A stretch of 17,879 bases of DNA, from NCBI GenBank assembly GCA_002325785.1, contig DCSU01000027.1, positions 3,835 to 21,713 on the forward strand, written 5' to 3'. This DNA is from Bacteroidales bacterium UBA1458 (lineage in GTDB: Bacteria > Bacteroidota > Bacteroidia > Bacteroidales > VadinHA17). This document shows, in pieces, positions 7,313 through 14,066 of the stretch. Position 1 is the stretch's first letter. Each line of letters starts with the position of its first letter. The notes under the pieces were generated by a model, which did not search any database, was not told the origin of the DNA, and saw only the letters and a program-made list of their open reading frames with translations. Both the position numbers and the translations under genes were made by a program.

Positions 7313-8767
7313 ATGCAGCATATACGATTGATCAATCCATTGATTATCCTCAGGATCTTAAGCTCCATTTTGCTTATAGAAGCCATCTCTTTCCTTGCCT
7401 GCCTGCCGGTGGCTTTGATCTATAATGAACCTCTGGAGCCATTCCTACTGTCATCAGCCCTAACCGGCATACTCGTTCTTTCGCTCCGCTTCATAACCAG
7501 AAATACAGACACAAGGCAGATAAGCAACAGGGACACATTTTTAATTGTAACCATTGCCTGGATAATTTTTTCCGCTGCAGGAATACTTCCGTACATTATA
7601 AGTGGAACCATTCCTTCATTTATCGATGCGTTTTTTGAATCTGCTTCCGGATTCTCCACAACAGGTGCCTCAATTCTCAGGGAGGTTGAATCACTGCCCT
7701 ATTCAATTCTTTTCTGGAGAAGCCTTACCCACTGGATTGGCGGCATAGGAATAATAGTACTGGTGATACTTATACTTCCGTCACTCAAGGTAACAGGCTA
7801 CCAGCTATTCAGTCTTGAATCCTCAATGAAAGAGCGGATCCACCCCAAAACAAAGGGAATCGTTTTCCGTATTTTATTCATCTATGTCGGCCTCACCATA
7901 CTGGAGATAATCTTTCTTTCAGTAGGTGAAATGAATCTTTTCGACAGTATTTGTACCTCGTTCGGGACAGTTGCCACAGGGGGATTTTCAACAAAAAACC
8001 TTAGCCTCTCAGAATATCCGGCCTACATTCAGTATGTAACTGCCATCTTCATGATTCTGGCGGCAACAAGCTATGTAGTCTATTATTACACCCTGGTGGG
8101 GAACTTCAGGAAGGTGATTAAGAATGAGGAATTCTGGTTTTATATTTTCTTCCTTACCGCCAGCGTGGTTATGGTAACACTCATACTTTATTTTAAAACG
8201 GACAGGAACTTCGAGTTATCCTTCAGACATGCATTTTTTCAGGTTGCCTCACAAATTTCATGTTCCGGCTTTGCAACAACTGATTATACGGCATTTCCAT
8301 CGATCGGAGTGTTTATGATGTTCCTTTTGATGTTCTCCGGGGGCTGCACGGGATCAACGACAGGAGGGATCAAGATGGCCAGACATCTCATTATGCTCAA
8401 AAACCTGAAGAACACCTTTATAAAAATTCAGCATCCGAACGCAGTCATCCCGGTAAAACTGAACGGCAGAATGGTAATGGATGAAGTTGTAAACCAGGTT
8501 ACCGTTTTCATTGCACTTTACATCCTTGTATTCATTGCAGGCAGCCTCATCATGCAGTTTACAGGTCTGTCGGTAGCTGAATCCTCCGGAGCCAGTGCAA
8601 CAAGTCTTGCCGGCATTGGCCCTGGTCTTGGCGCTTCAGGCAATATGGGAAATTTTGCTCATTTCAATGAAACAGCCAAACTTACAATGAGCTTTTTAAT
8701 GATCCTGGGGCGACTTGAGCTCGTCACGTTTCTTACAATCTTTACCAGGTCATTCAGGAGGAATTAG
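7313..8767 (+). CDS. trkH: TrkH-family potassium transport membrane subunit
   Basis: A 484-residue membrane protein that moves K+ into the cell as the channel subunit of a Trk/Ktr system. The four pore-loop filters are visible: GFSTTG (113-118), ATGGFST (221-227), GFATTD (319-324) and GGCTGSTTGG (343-352). LTHWIGGIGIIVLVILILP after the first loop is a TrkH signature. Length and hydrophobic helices fit the family. The frame is open to a GTG at 7295, but the ATG at 7313 gives the usual N-terminus. No TrkA-like nucleotide-binding partner is in the window, so it must be encoded elsewhere. The KdpD/KdpE-like pair immediately upstream and the shared upstream motif suggest direct control of this gene. 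Confidence 0.92.
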   Translation: MQHIRLINPLIILRILSSILLIEAISFLACLPVALIYNEPLEPFLLSSALTGILVLSLRFITRNTDTRQISNRDTFLIVTIAWIIFSAAGILPYIISGTIPSFIDAFFESASGFSTTGASILREVESLPYSILFWRSLTHWIGGIGIIVLVILILPSLKVTGYQLFSLESSMKERIHPKTKGIVFRILFIYVGLTILEIIFLSVGEMNLFDSICTSFGTVATGGFSTKNLSLSEYPAYIQYVTAIFMILAATSYVVYYYTLVGNFRKVIKNEEFWFYIFFLTASVVMVTLILYFKTDRNFELSFRHAFFQVASQISCSGFATTDYTAFPSIGVFMMFLLMFSGGCTGSTTGGIKMARHLIMLKNLKNTFIKIQHPNAVIPVKLNGRMVMDEVVNQVTVFIALYILVFIAGSLIMQFTGLSVAESSGASATSLAGIGPGLGASGNMGNFAHFNETAKLTMSFLMILGRLELVTFLTIFTRSFRRN

Positions 8768-8833
8768 GAGTATTTCCTGGTATTGATTATTGCCTGCATG
8801 TACCTTTTCTCACCATGCGAAGGCTGAAAAACA

Positions 8834-10444
8834 CTAATAAATACTTTCCCTTCTCACCTTCAGATTTTCGTCGGAAATATAGTCATCATACTCCATTTCC
8901 CTGTCGATCATTCCTTTCGGACCAATCTCTATAATCCTGTTGCATACAGTCTGTATGAATTCATGGTCATGTGATGACATCAGGATATTTCCCTTAAACT
9001 TCATTAAAGTATTGTTGAAAGCCTGGATTGATTCGAGGTCCAGATGATTGGTCGGGCTGTCAAGAATCATCACATTGGCATTGCGGACCATCATTCTGGC
9101 AATCATGCAGCGAACCTTTTCCCCTCCTGAAAGTACATTGACCTTCTTGTAAATCTCATCTCCCGAAAACAGCATCTTCCCAAGGAATCCCCGAAGATAC
9201 AGTTCGCTGGTGTCTTCTGAATACTGAGCCAGCCAGTCAACAAGTGTCATGTCAGTTTCAAAGAATTTGTCATTTTCGATAGGCAGATAAGCCTTTACAA
9301 TTGTCTGACCCCATTCAAAGGAGCCTTTCGGAGGCTTATCATGGCCTTTCAGGAGCTCAAACAGGAGGGTCATTGCCCTGGTGTCTCTTGAAAGAAATGC
9401 GATTTTATCATCTTTATTGACAGTGAAAGAAAGATCCTTGAAAAGGGTCTTTCCCTCATAGATACCTGTAAGCTCCTTGACCGAGAGTACTTTATTCCCG
9501 GGTTCGCGGCCGGGAGTGAAAATAATGGCGGGATATCTTCTTGTTGAGGGCCTGATCTCCTCAATATTCAGTTTCTCTATCATTTTCTTCCGGCTGGTAG
9601 TCTGCCTTGATTTCTTGACATTAGCCCTGAAGCGTGCAATGAACTCCTGCAATTCCTTCTTCTTCTCCTCTGCCTTTTTATTCTGCGCCATCTGCTGCCT
9701 TAAAGCCAGCTGACTCGATTCATACCAGAAGGTGTAATTGCCTGAAAACAGTTGTACCCTGCTGAAATCAATATCGATGATGTGGGTGCAGATTGAATCA
9801 AGAAAATGCCTGTCATGGGACACAACGAGCACCGTATTTTCAAATTCTGAAAGATAGTTTTCGAGCCAGTTTACAGTTTCAAGATCAAGGTCATTGGTTG
9901 GCTCATCAAGCAGCAGATTATCAGGTTTCCCGAATAAAGCCTGTGCAAGAAGCACCTTTACTTTTTCCTTTCCTGTCAGCTCTTTCAGGAGCTTGTAATG
10001 GTTCTCTTCCTTTATTCCCAGTCCGCTCAGAAGGCTTGCCGCGTTACTCTCCGCATTCCATCCGTCCAGCTCATTGAATTTTTCTTCAAGCTCTGATACC
10101 CGCATTCCATCCTTCTCGGAAAAGTCAGTTTTAGTATAGAGTTTTTCTTTCTCCTTCGTTATATTCCACAGGAGCGAATGGCCCATCATCACGGTGTCGA
10201 GAACTGTGAAGTCATCGAATTCAAAATGATCCTGCTTTAATACGGAGACTCTCTCTCCGGGGCCATAGGTTACCGAACCCGAACGTGATTCGACATCTCT
10301 CACCAGCATCTTCAGAAACGTTGATTTTCCGGCGCCGTTTGCTCCTATCACCCCGTAGCAGTTGCCGGCAGTAAAGATTTGATTGACATCCTGAAATAGG
10401 ATGCGTTTGCCAAACTGTATACTAAGATTTGATACTGTTATCAT
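8834..10444 (-). CDS. ABC-F family ATPase, YkpA/YbiT-like
   Basis: A 536-residue soluble protein with two ABC ATPase domains and no membrane segment, as in ABC-F translation factors that act on the ribosome. Domain 1 has an intact Walker A (GANGAGKST, 34-42), Walker B with catalytic Glu (LLLDE, Glu181) and switch His210, but an altered signature LTGKE (156-160). A basic, probably coiled linker spans about 240-310. Domain 2 has an intact signature LSGGE (438-442) and a His switch (SSHDH), but its Walker A is replaced by FLSRDTRAM (350-358) and the catalytic Glu by Ser463 in ILDSPTNHLD. Thus one of the two ATP sites is degenerate throughout. The role is most likely ribosome-associated, not drug resistance, as in most YbiT/YkpA relatives. 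It is convergent with trkH. Confidence 0.9.
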   Translation of the reverse strand: MITVSNLSIQFGKRILFQDVNQIFTAGNCYGVIGANGAGKSTFLKMLVRDVESRSGSVTYGPGERVSVLKQDHFEFDDFTVLDTVMMGHSLLWNITKEKEKLYTKTDFSEKDGMRVSELEEKFNELDGWNAESNAASLLSGLGIKEENHYKLLKELTGKEKVKVLLAQALFGKPDNLLLDEPTNDLDLETVNWLENYLSEFENTVLVVSHDRHFLDSICTHIIDIDFSRVQLFSGNYTFWYESSQLALRQQMAQNKKAEEKKKELQEFIARFRANVKKSRQTTSRKKMIEKLNIEEIRPSTRRYPAIIFTPGREPGNKVLSVKELTGIYEGKTLFKDLSFTVNKDDKIAFLSRDTRAMTLLFELLKGHDKPPKGSFEWGQTIVKAYLPIENDKFFETDMTLVDWLAQYSEDTSELYLRGFLGKMLFSGDEIYKKVNVLSGGEKVRCMIARMMVRNANVMILDSPTNHLDLESIQAFNNTLMKFKGNILMSSHDHEFIQTVCNRIIEIGPKGMIDREMEYDDYISDENLKVRRESIY

Positions 10445-10489
10445 TGATATAAATAATTGCTAATGTAAAGTTTACCTGCAAAAGGCTCG

Positions 10490-10497
10490 CAAAACTA
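10490..10497 (-). promoter_or_regulatory. candidate -7 promoter box of the ABC-F gene
   Basis: On the minus strand TAGTTTTG matches TAnnTTTG exactly, about 46 bases before the ABC-F start codon. The sequence 19 bases upstream ends in CTG and is only a partial -33 element. Confidence 0.45.
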
Positions 10498-10595
10498 AGC
10501 AATAATATGGCAATAACAGTCTTCCGGTTAACAATAAGAATTAATTGAAGCTTGTCAAATAACCTGCGCAACCATTCTCCCATACCAATTGTTGT

Positions 10596-10603
10596 TATTT
10601 TTG
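10596..10603 (+). promoter_or_regulatory. candidate -7 promoter box of the YeeE/rhodanese operon
   Basis: TATTTTTG matches TAnnTTTG exactly and lies 35 bases before the ATG at 10639, giving a leader of roughly 30 bases. No good -33 element was seen. It would drive the two YeeE halves and perhaps the two rhodanese-like genes behind them. Confidence 0.45.
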
Positions 10604-10638
10604 TTTTCACGATAAATCACGAGCTTAGAAATCAGGCA

Positions 10639-11148
10639 ATGAAGAAAAACTACATGAATCCCTACCTGGCGGGAACGCTGCTGGGCCTGGTATTGCTGCT
10701 GGCGATGGTTGTTTCGGGGCGGGGCCTCGGCGCCAGCGGTGGTGTCAAATACTGTGTCGTTTCAATAGTAGGAGCCGTCAGTCCTCAGCATGTCGAGAGC
10801 TCGGAATATTACTCGAAATACTTTGAAAACAGTAAAAAGCCCCTCACCAACTGGCTTGTGCTTGAGATTTTCGGGGTGGTAGCCGGCGGGTTTATTTCGG
10901 GTGCAGTCTCCGGCCGGCTTAAGCTCAAGGTAGAAAAATCGCCGAAGATTACTGTAAGCCGGAGGCTGATCTTTGCATTCCTGGGAGGAGTATTTTTTGT
11001 CTACGGAGGGCAGCTGGCAAGGGGGTGCACCAGCGGGGCGGCTTTATCCGGCATGGCTGTTCTTTCGGTTGCCGGGTTTGTGACCATGATTACGATCTTC
11101 GGTTCGGCCTACATGTTTGCGTGGGTGTTCAGGAAGAACTGGATATGA
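10639..11148 (+). CDS. YeeE/YedE-family transporter, first half (TsuA-like, thiosulfate uptake)
   Basis: A 169-residue membrane protein with about four hydrophobic segments (around 10-26, 70-90, 110-126, 138-163). It carries the YeeE/YedE (PF04143) signature GGQLARGCTSGAALSG with Cys130, and another cysteine, Cys39, in GGVKYC. In full-length TsuA/YeeE thiosulfate transporters conserved cysteines line the path of thiosulfate, and the protein is about twice this size; this protein would supply one repeat, with its partner encoded at 11284. The frame is open to 10552, but ATG at 10639 gives the normal short N-terminus. The thiosulfate role follows from the family and the rhodanese neighbours. 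Homologous pairs are sometimes called PmpA/PmpB. Confidence 0.85.
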   Translation: MKKNYMNPYLAGTLLGLVLLLAMVVSGRGLGASGGVKYCVVSIVGAVSPQHVESSEYYSKYFENSKKPLTNWLVLEIFGVVAGGFISGAVSGRLKLKVEKSPKITVSRRLIFAFLGGVFFVYGGQLARGCTSGAALSGMAVLSVAGFVTMITIFGSAYMFAWVFRKNWI

Positions 11149-11160
11149 AGTTCTGAAGGA

Positions 11161-11235
11161 TTTGCGATTTGCGATTTGCGATTTTGCGAATTAAGCATGT
11201 CAATAATCGACAATCGAAAATCGGCAATCGAAAAT
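11161..11235. repeat. two inverted heptamer arrays between the YeeE halves
   Basis: Three exact tandem copies of TTTGCGA (11161-11181) and an eight-base variant TTTTGCGA (11182-11189) are followed, after about 15 bases, by four AATCGNN heptamers (AATCGAC, AATCGAA, AATCGGC, AATCGAA; 11205-11232). The second array is close to the reverse complement of the first, so the transcript could fold into a long imperfect hairpin. The arrays fill most of the 135-base gap between two co-directional genes whose products should act together. Confidence 0.75.
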
Positions 11236-11283
11236 AAAAGACGAGGGTTTGAAAGGATAAAATTAACAAGCAACTTGAAATAT

Positions 11284-11886
11284 ATGGCACCACTTTCATC
11301 ACTATATGTTTTCCCCGAATGGCTCAATATGCTGATGGCATTCCTGATCGGGACAGGATTCGGATTTGCCCTTGAGCAGGCAGGTTTTTCATCAAGCCGC
11401 AAGCTGGCAGGTATGTTTTACGGCTATGACGCCACCGTGCTGAAGGTGTTTTTTACTGCCGCTATTGTTGCCCTGATCGGTTCCCAGTTTCTGGGTTTCT
11501 TCGGTGTACTCAACCTGAACCAGGTATATGTGAACGAGTTTTACGTCACAGCCTCCGTAGTGGGAGGTTTCATCATGGGAGCAGGGTTCATAATGGGCGG
11601 GTTCTGTCCCGGGACGGGCATTTGTGCCATGTCAATCGGCAAGATTGATGCAATGGTATTTGTTGCAGGCGGATTCGTGGGGGCCTTCCTTTTTACAGAG
11701 ACCTATTCCCTGATTGAAGGCCTGGCAACCGCTCAGTACAGGGGTCCGGTAAAGATCAATGAAGTATTGGGCCTCTCCCCGGGTGTTTTCACAATGATCC
11801 TTGTGGTGGCGGCAGTTGGCATGTTCTGGCTGGCAGAACTTGCAGAAAAGAGATTTGCCCGCCCGGATATTACAAACGACTTATAA
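11284..11886 (+). CDS. YeeE/YedE-family transporter, second half (TsuA-like)
   Basis: A 200-residue membrane protein with about five hydrophobic segments. FALEQAGFSSSRKLAGMFYG and GGFCPGTGICAMSIGK (Cys108, Cys114) are hallmarks of YeeE/YedE sulfur-compound transporters. With the protein encoded at 10639 it should form a complete thiosulfate-type transporter in the inner membrane. The frame is open upstream to 11176, but that extension reads through the heptamer arrays and is hydrophilic low-complexity sequence; the ATG at 11284 gives a family-like start. The rhodanese-like gene starts 9 bases after this stop, indicating an operon. Confidence 0.87.
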   Translation: MAPLSSLYVFPEWLNMLMAFLIGTGFGFALEQAGFSSSRKLAGMFYGYDATVLKVFFTAAIVALIGSQFLGFFGVLNLNQVYVNEFYVTASVVGGFIMGAGFIMGGFCPGTGICAMSIGKIDAMVFVAGGFVGAFLFTETYSLIEGLATAQYRGPVKINEVLGLSPGVFTMILVVAAVGMFWLAELAEKRFARPDITNDL

Positions 11887-11895
11887 TCAAAAGAA

Positions 11896-12507
11896 ATGAA
11901 TATCAGGCAAAAAGTATCACTGCTACTCATTCTGCTCAGCATAATGTTGGCGCTGCTTCCTCTTACGGCAAACCGGTCATTCAGTGAGAAACCCTCAAAA
12001 TTGCTTGCAGAGGTGCTGGGAGCGGATGTCTCAGTCACGGTAGATGAGGTTGCAGAATTCATTGTCAGGGAGGACCCGGACGTCAGGTTGATTGATCTGA
12101 GACCGGCAGATGTCTTTATAAAAGAGGCTATTCCCGGTGCTGTTAATGTCCCTTACTCTGAGTTCATAAGATCTGATCCGGATACCTGGATCAGCAACAG
12201 GGAGGTCAGAACCATCTTCTATTCAACCGGGAATTCAGAGGCGGATTATGCTCTTGTATATGCCCGGGGCATGGGATATAATAACTGCTACATCATGGCT
12301 GGCGGTATCACGGAATGGGTCAGGACGGTACTTGACACGAAATTCTCCGGTGGAAGGATTACTGCCAGGGAAAATGCCCTGTTCGAGACAAGAAGGCGTG
12401 CCGGGGAGATGTACACGGAGTATAGTAGCCTTCCAGACAGTCTTAAGGCTAAGTTCCTGGAGTCGAAGAAGTTTTCGGCAAAAAAGCTTGACGGCGGTTG
12501 CGAATAA
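11896..12507 (+). CDS. exported rhodanese-fold protein without active-site Cys, with C-terminal GGC tail
   Basis: A 203-residue protein with an N-terminal signal or anchor (about 8-25), so it acts in the periplasm or on the membrane. A rhodanese fold covers about 45-145 (VRLIDLRPADVFIKEAIPGA, YIMAGGITEW). The loop that normally carries the catalytic Cys in CRxGxR reads FYSTGNSEAD (108-117), with no cysteine, so ordinary sulfurtransferase chemistry at that site is excluded. The protein has just two cysteines: Cys131 and Cys202, the latter in a lysine-rich tail ending DGGCE. A C-terminal GGC recalls the GGCGG carrier arm of SoxY; a sulfur-carrier role is my inference. It sits in the YeeE operon, 9 bases after the second transporter half and 22 bases before the next gene. 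Confidence 0.8.
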   Translation: MNIRQKVSLLLILLSIMLALLPLTANRSFSEKPSKLLAEVLGADVSVTVDEVAEFIVREDPDVRLIDLRPADVFIKEAIPGAVNVPYSEFIRSDPDTWISNREVRTIFYSTGNSEADYALVYARGMGYNNCYIMAGGITEWVRTVLDTKFSGGRITARENALFETRRRAGEMYTEYSSLPDSLKAKFLESKKFSAKKLDGGCE

Positions 12508-12529
12508 AAATACATAAACAGAGAATCCG

Positions 12530-12952
12530 ATGAAATTTCTGAGACAATACCCGTTCGTTCTTATAGTCTTCTTATTGATGGTGGTGCTTGTGCTCTTCCG
12601 GTCTTTCGGCGGAAATAATTTCAGGTATGATGCGGCAAGATGGGCAGAGTCATCTGTTAAGGGTTCTAACCTGCTTACAGTGGATCAGTTGTCAGCTATG
12701 ACCGGTGCAGTTCTTGTTCTGAACCTGGGAGATGAGGCTGACCTGCCGGGTCAGCTTAGGCCTAAGACAGTGATAATGCGGCCCGAATCAATCACCGGGA
12801 AAGAGAACCTGAGGCTAATCCGGAAGCACAGGGGGCCGGTCATATTATTTTCTGATGACGCTTCCACCTCTGCCAGAGTTTGGATGATTCTTAGTGAGAT
12901 GGGGATGAGGGATGTCTACATCCTACGGGATCCCGGAGCAGTTGCAGAATGA
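12530..12952 (+). CDS. membrane-anchored rhodanese-like protein without cysteine
   Basis: A 140-residue protein with one N-terminal membrane segment (about 7-24) and a short, degenerate rhodanese-like domain. GPVILFSDDASTSARVWMILSEMGMRDVYILRDPGA (from residue 102) matches the second half of the rhodanese fold: strand, active-site loop, helix, and the strand before the usual aGG. The loop reads FSDDASTSAR with Ser at or near the cysteine position, and the whole protein contains no cysteine. It can only be structural, a binding partner or an assembly factor, if the fold call is right. It is the last gene of the YeeE operon, facing the tandem-rhodanese gene. Confidence 0.65.
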   Translation: MKFLRQYPFVLIVFLLMVVLVLFRSFGGNNFRYDAARWAESSVKGSNLLTVDQLSAMTGAVLVLNLGDEADLPGQLRPKTVIMRPESITGKENLRLIRKHRGPVILFSDDASTSARVWMILSEMGMRDVYILRDPGAVAE

Positions 12953-12989
12953 AACAAAAATTCCGGCCTGACACTGTCAGACCGGAATT
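12952..12989 (-). terminator. intrinsic terminator between the two sulfur operons
   Basis: A strong hairpin: AATTCCGG (12959-12966) pairs with CCGGAATT (12982-12989), with one C/A mismatch and an inner CTGAC/GTCAG stem around a three-base loop. Read on the minus strand it is followed by TTTTTGTTT, so it is a good terminator for the tandem-rhodanese operon. On the plus strand there is no T-tract after it, so it may only weakly end the YeeE operon. It overlaps the last base of the 12530 gene. Confidence 0.8.
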
Positions 12990-13011
12990 CCTAATATGGT
13001 GAATGCCCTGA

Positions 13012-14046
13012 TTATTTTACAACCGGGAAATCGTTTGATTCAGTAAGGGTGAAGGGCAGCCATGAGAGAGTACTCTTTTCCCTTTCCATCTTGTCATACA
13101 TGAAACTGTTGTTACCGTACCTGAGTGTCCTGGCATCATAGCCAAGCAGCCTCAGGAACGCGGATGCAAATGCCGAATTGTGCCCGGTGCCGCAATAGAT
13201 AGCCACAGTCTTGTCATGCGGGATTGTAGACATCATATCTGTAAATCCGAGGGTTGATTCAGGCTTGTACCTGATTGCACCAGGGATATGCCCGTTATCA
13301 TATTTGTCCTTGCGCTCAAAATTTATCACGAAATACTTACCGGGGTCAGAGAAGATCTCATCTGCTGTGATCATGATATTTCCGGTGCCATCCTCAAAGA
13401 GTTTTTTAAATCTTGCCTCTCCAATCTCCTTCCCGTAAGCCAATCCCGTACCGAGCTCCGGCATCCCAACCGGGGCAGGGGTCTCATTAGCGGCGATTTC
13501 CAGGCGGTCTTCGTATCTTCCTGATGAACCCTTCAGCCATCCTTCCTGAGCATAGGTCTTGTTCCATCCGCCCATCCCCCATCGCATTGCGTAAACATTA
13601 CCGTATCCCATCATCCTGAGCAGGGCGGTGGTATAGCTTGATACCTGGCCGTCTTCGCAGACGATTATAATTTTGTCATATTCAAATGGCTTGATACCTG
13701 TTTCGAAATACTCCGGCAGCTCGCTGAAATTCTTATTTACGGCACCTTTGACATGTCCCCGGGAGAATAAGTCCGGAGACCGCAGGTCGATAACCAGGTT
13801 ATTCATGCCCAGTTCCTCGAATACTATTGATGCTTTGATGAGGCTCGGAAAGTACTGGCTGTTGATATAGTCGCCGTTCTCTTCAAGGTCCTTGAGTAAA
13901 AGGAGGGTCTCCTGGCCTATGACAGGCGCCACTGCAGTCTCCCTGACAGCCTCAGGCTTCTTTTCGGGTTTCTTCCCTGTGCAACCTGCGGCAAAAACCG
14001 CAACCAACAGCAGGATAACAGTTTGAAAATATACTCTGTTTATCAT
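13012..14046 (-). CDS. tandem-rhodanese lipoprotein (sulfurtransferase)
   Basis: A 344-residue protein with a lipoprotein signal (VFAAGC, Cys22) and two rhodanese domains. Domain 1 (about 75-165) has NLVIDLRSPDLFSRGHVKGAV and the loop VCEDGQVSS with Cys130. Domain 2 (about 225-325) has ITADEIF, GHIPGAI and the loop YCGTGHNSA with Cys285. In ordinary two-domain rhodaneses only the C-terminal domain has a catalytic Cys; here both loops keep one. It probably moves sulfane sulfur, for example from thiosulfate, on the outer side of the cytoplasmic membrane. The frame is open to a TTG at 14064, but ATG at 14046 gives a standard signal. It follows the YD-repeat-like lipoprotein gene by 20 bases and faces the YeeE operon. 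Confidence 0.88.
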   Translation of the reverse strand: MINRVYFQTVILLLVAVFAAGCTGKKPEKKPEAVRETAVAPVIGQETLLLLKDLEENGDYINSQYFPSLIKASIVFEELGMNNLVIDLRSPDLFSRGHVKGAVNKNFSELPEYFETGIKPFEYDKIIIVCEDGQVSSYTTALLRMMGYGNVYAMRWGMGGWNKTYAQEGWLKGSSGRYEDRLEIAANETPAPVGMPELGTGLAYGKEIGEARFKKLFEDGTGNIMITADEIFSDPGKYFVINFERKDKYDNGHIPGAIRYKPESTLGFTDMMSTIPHDKTVAIYCGTGHNSAFASAFLRLLGYDARTLRYGNNSFMYDKMEREKSTLSWLPFTLTESNDFPVVK

Positions 14047-14066
14047 ATCCCGTTTCGATGTCAAGG

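Noticed and set aside
10552..10638. 29-residue N-terminal extension of the first YeeE half
   Set aside because: It contains the promoter-like box at 10596 and lies outside the family alignment; the ATG at 10639 fits better.
11176..11283. 36-residue N-terminal extension of the second YeeE half
   Set aside because: It is translated heptamer repeat and hydrophilic; the ATG at 11284 starts right before the first membrane segment.
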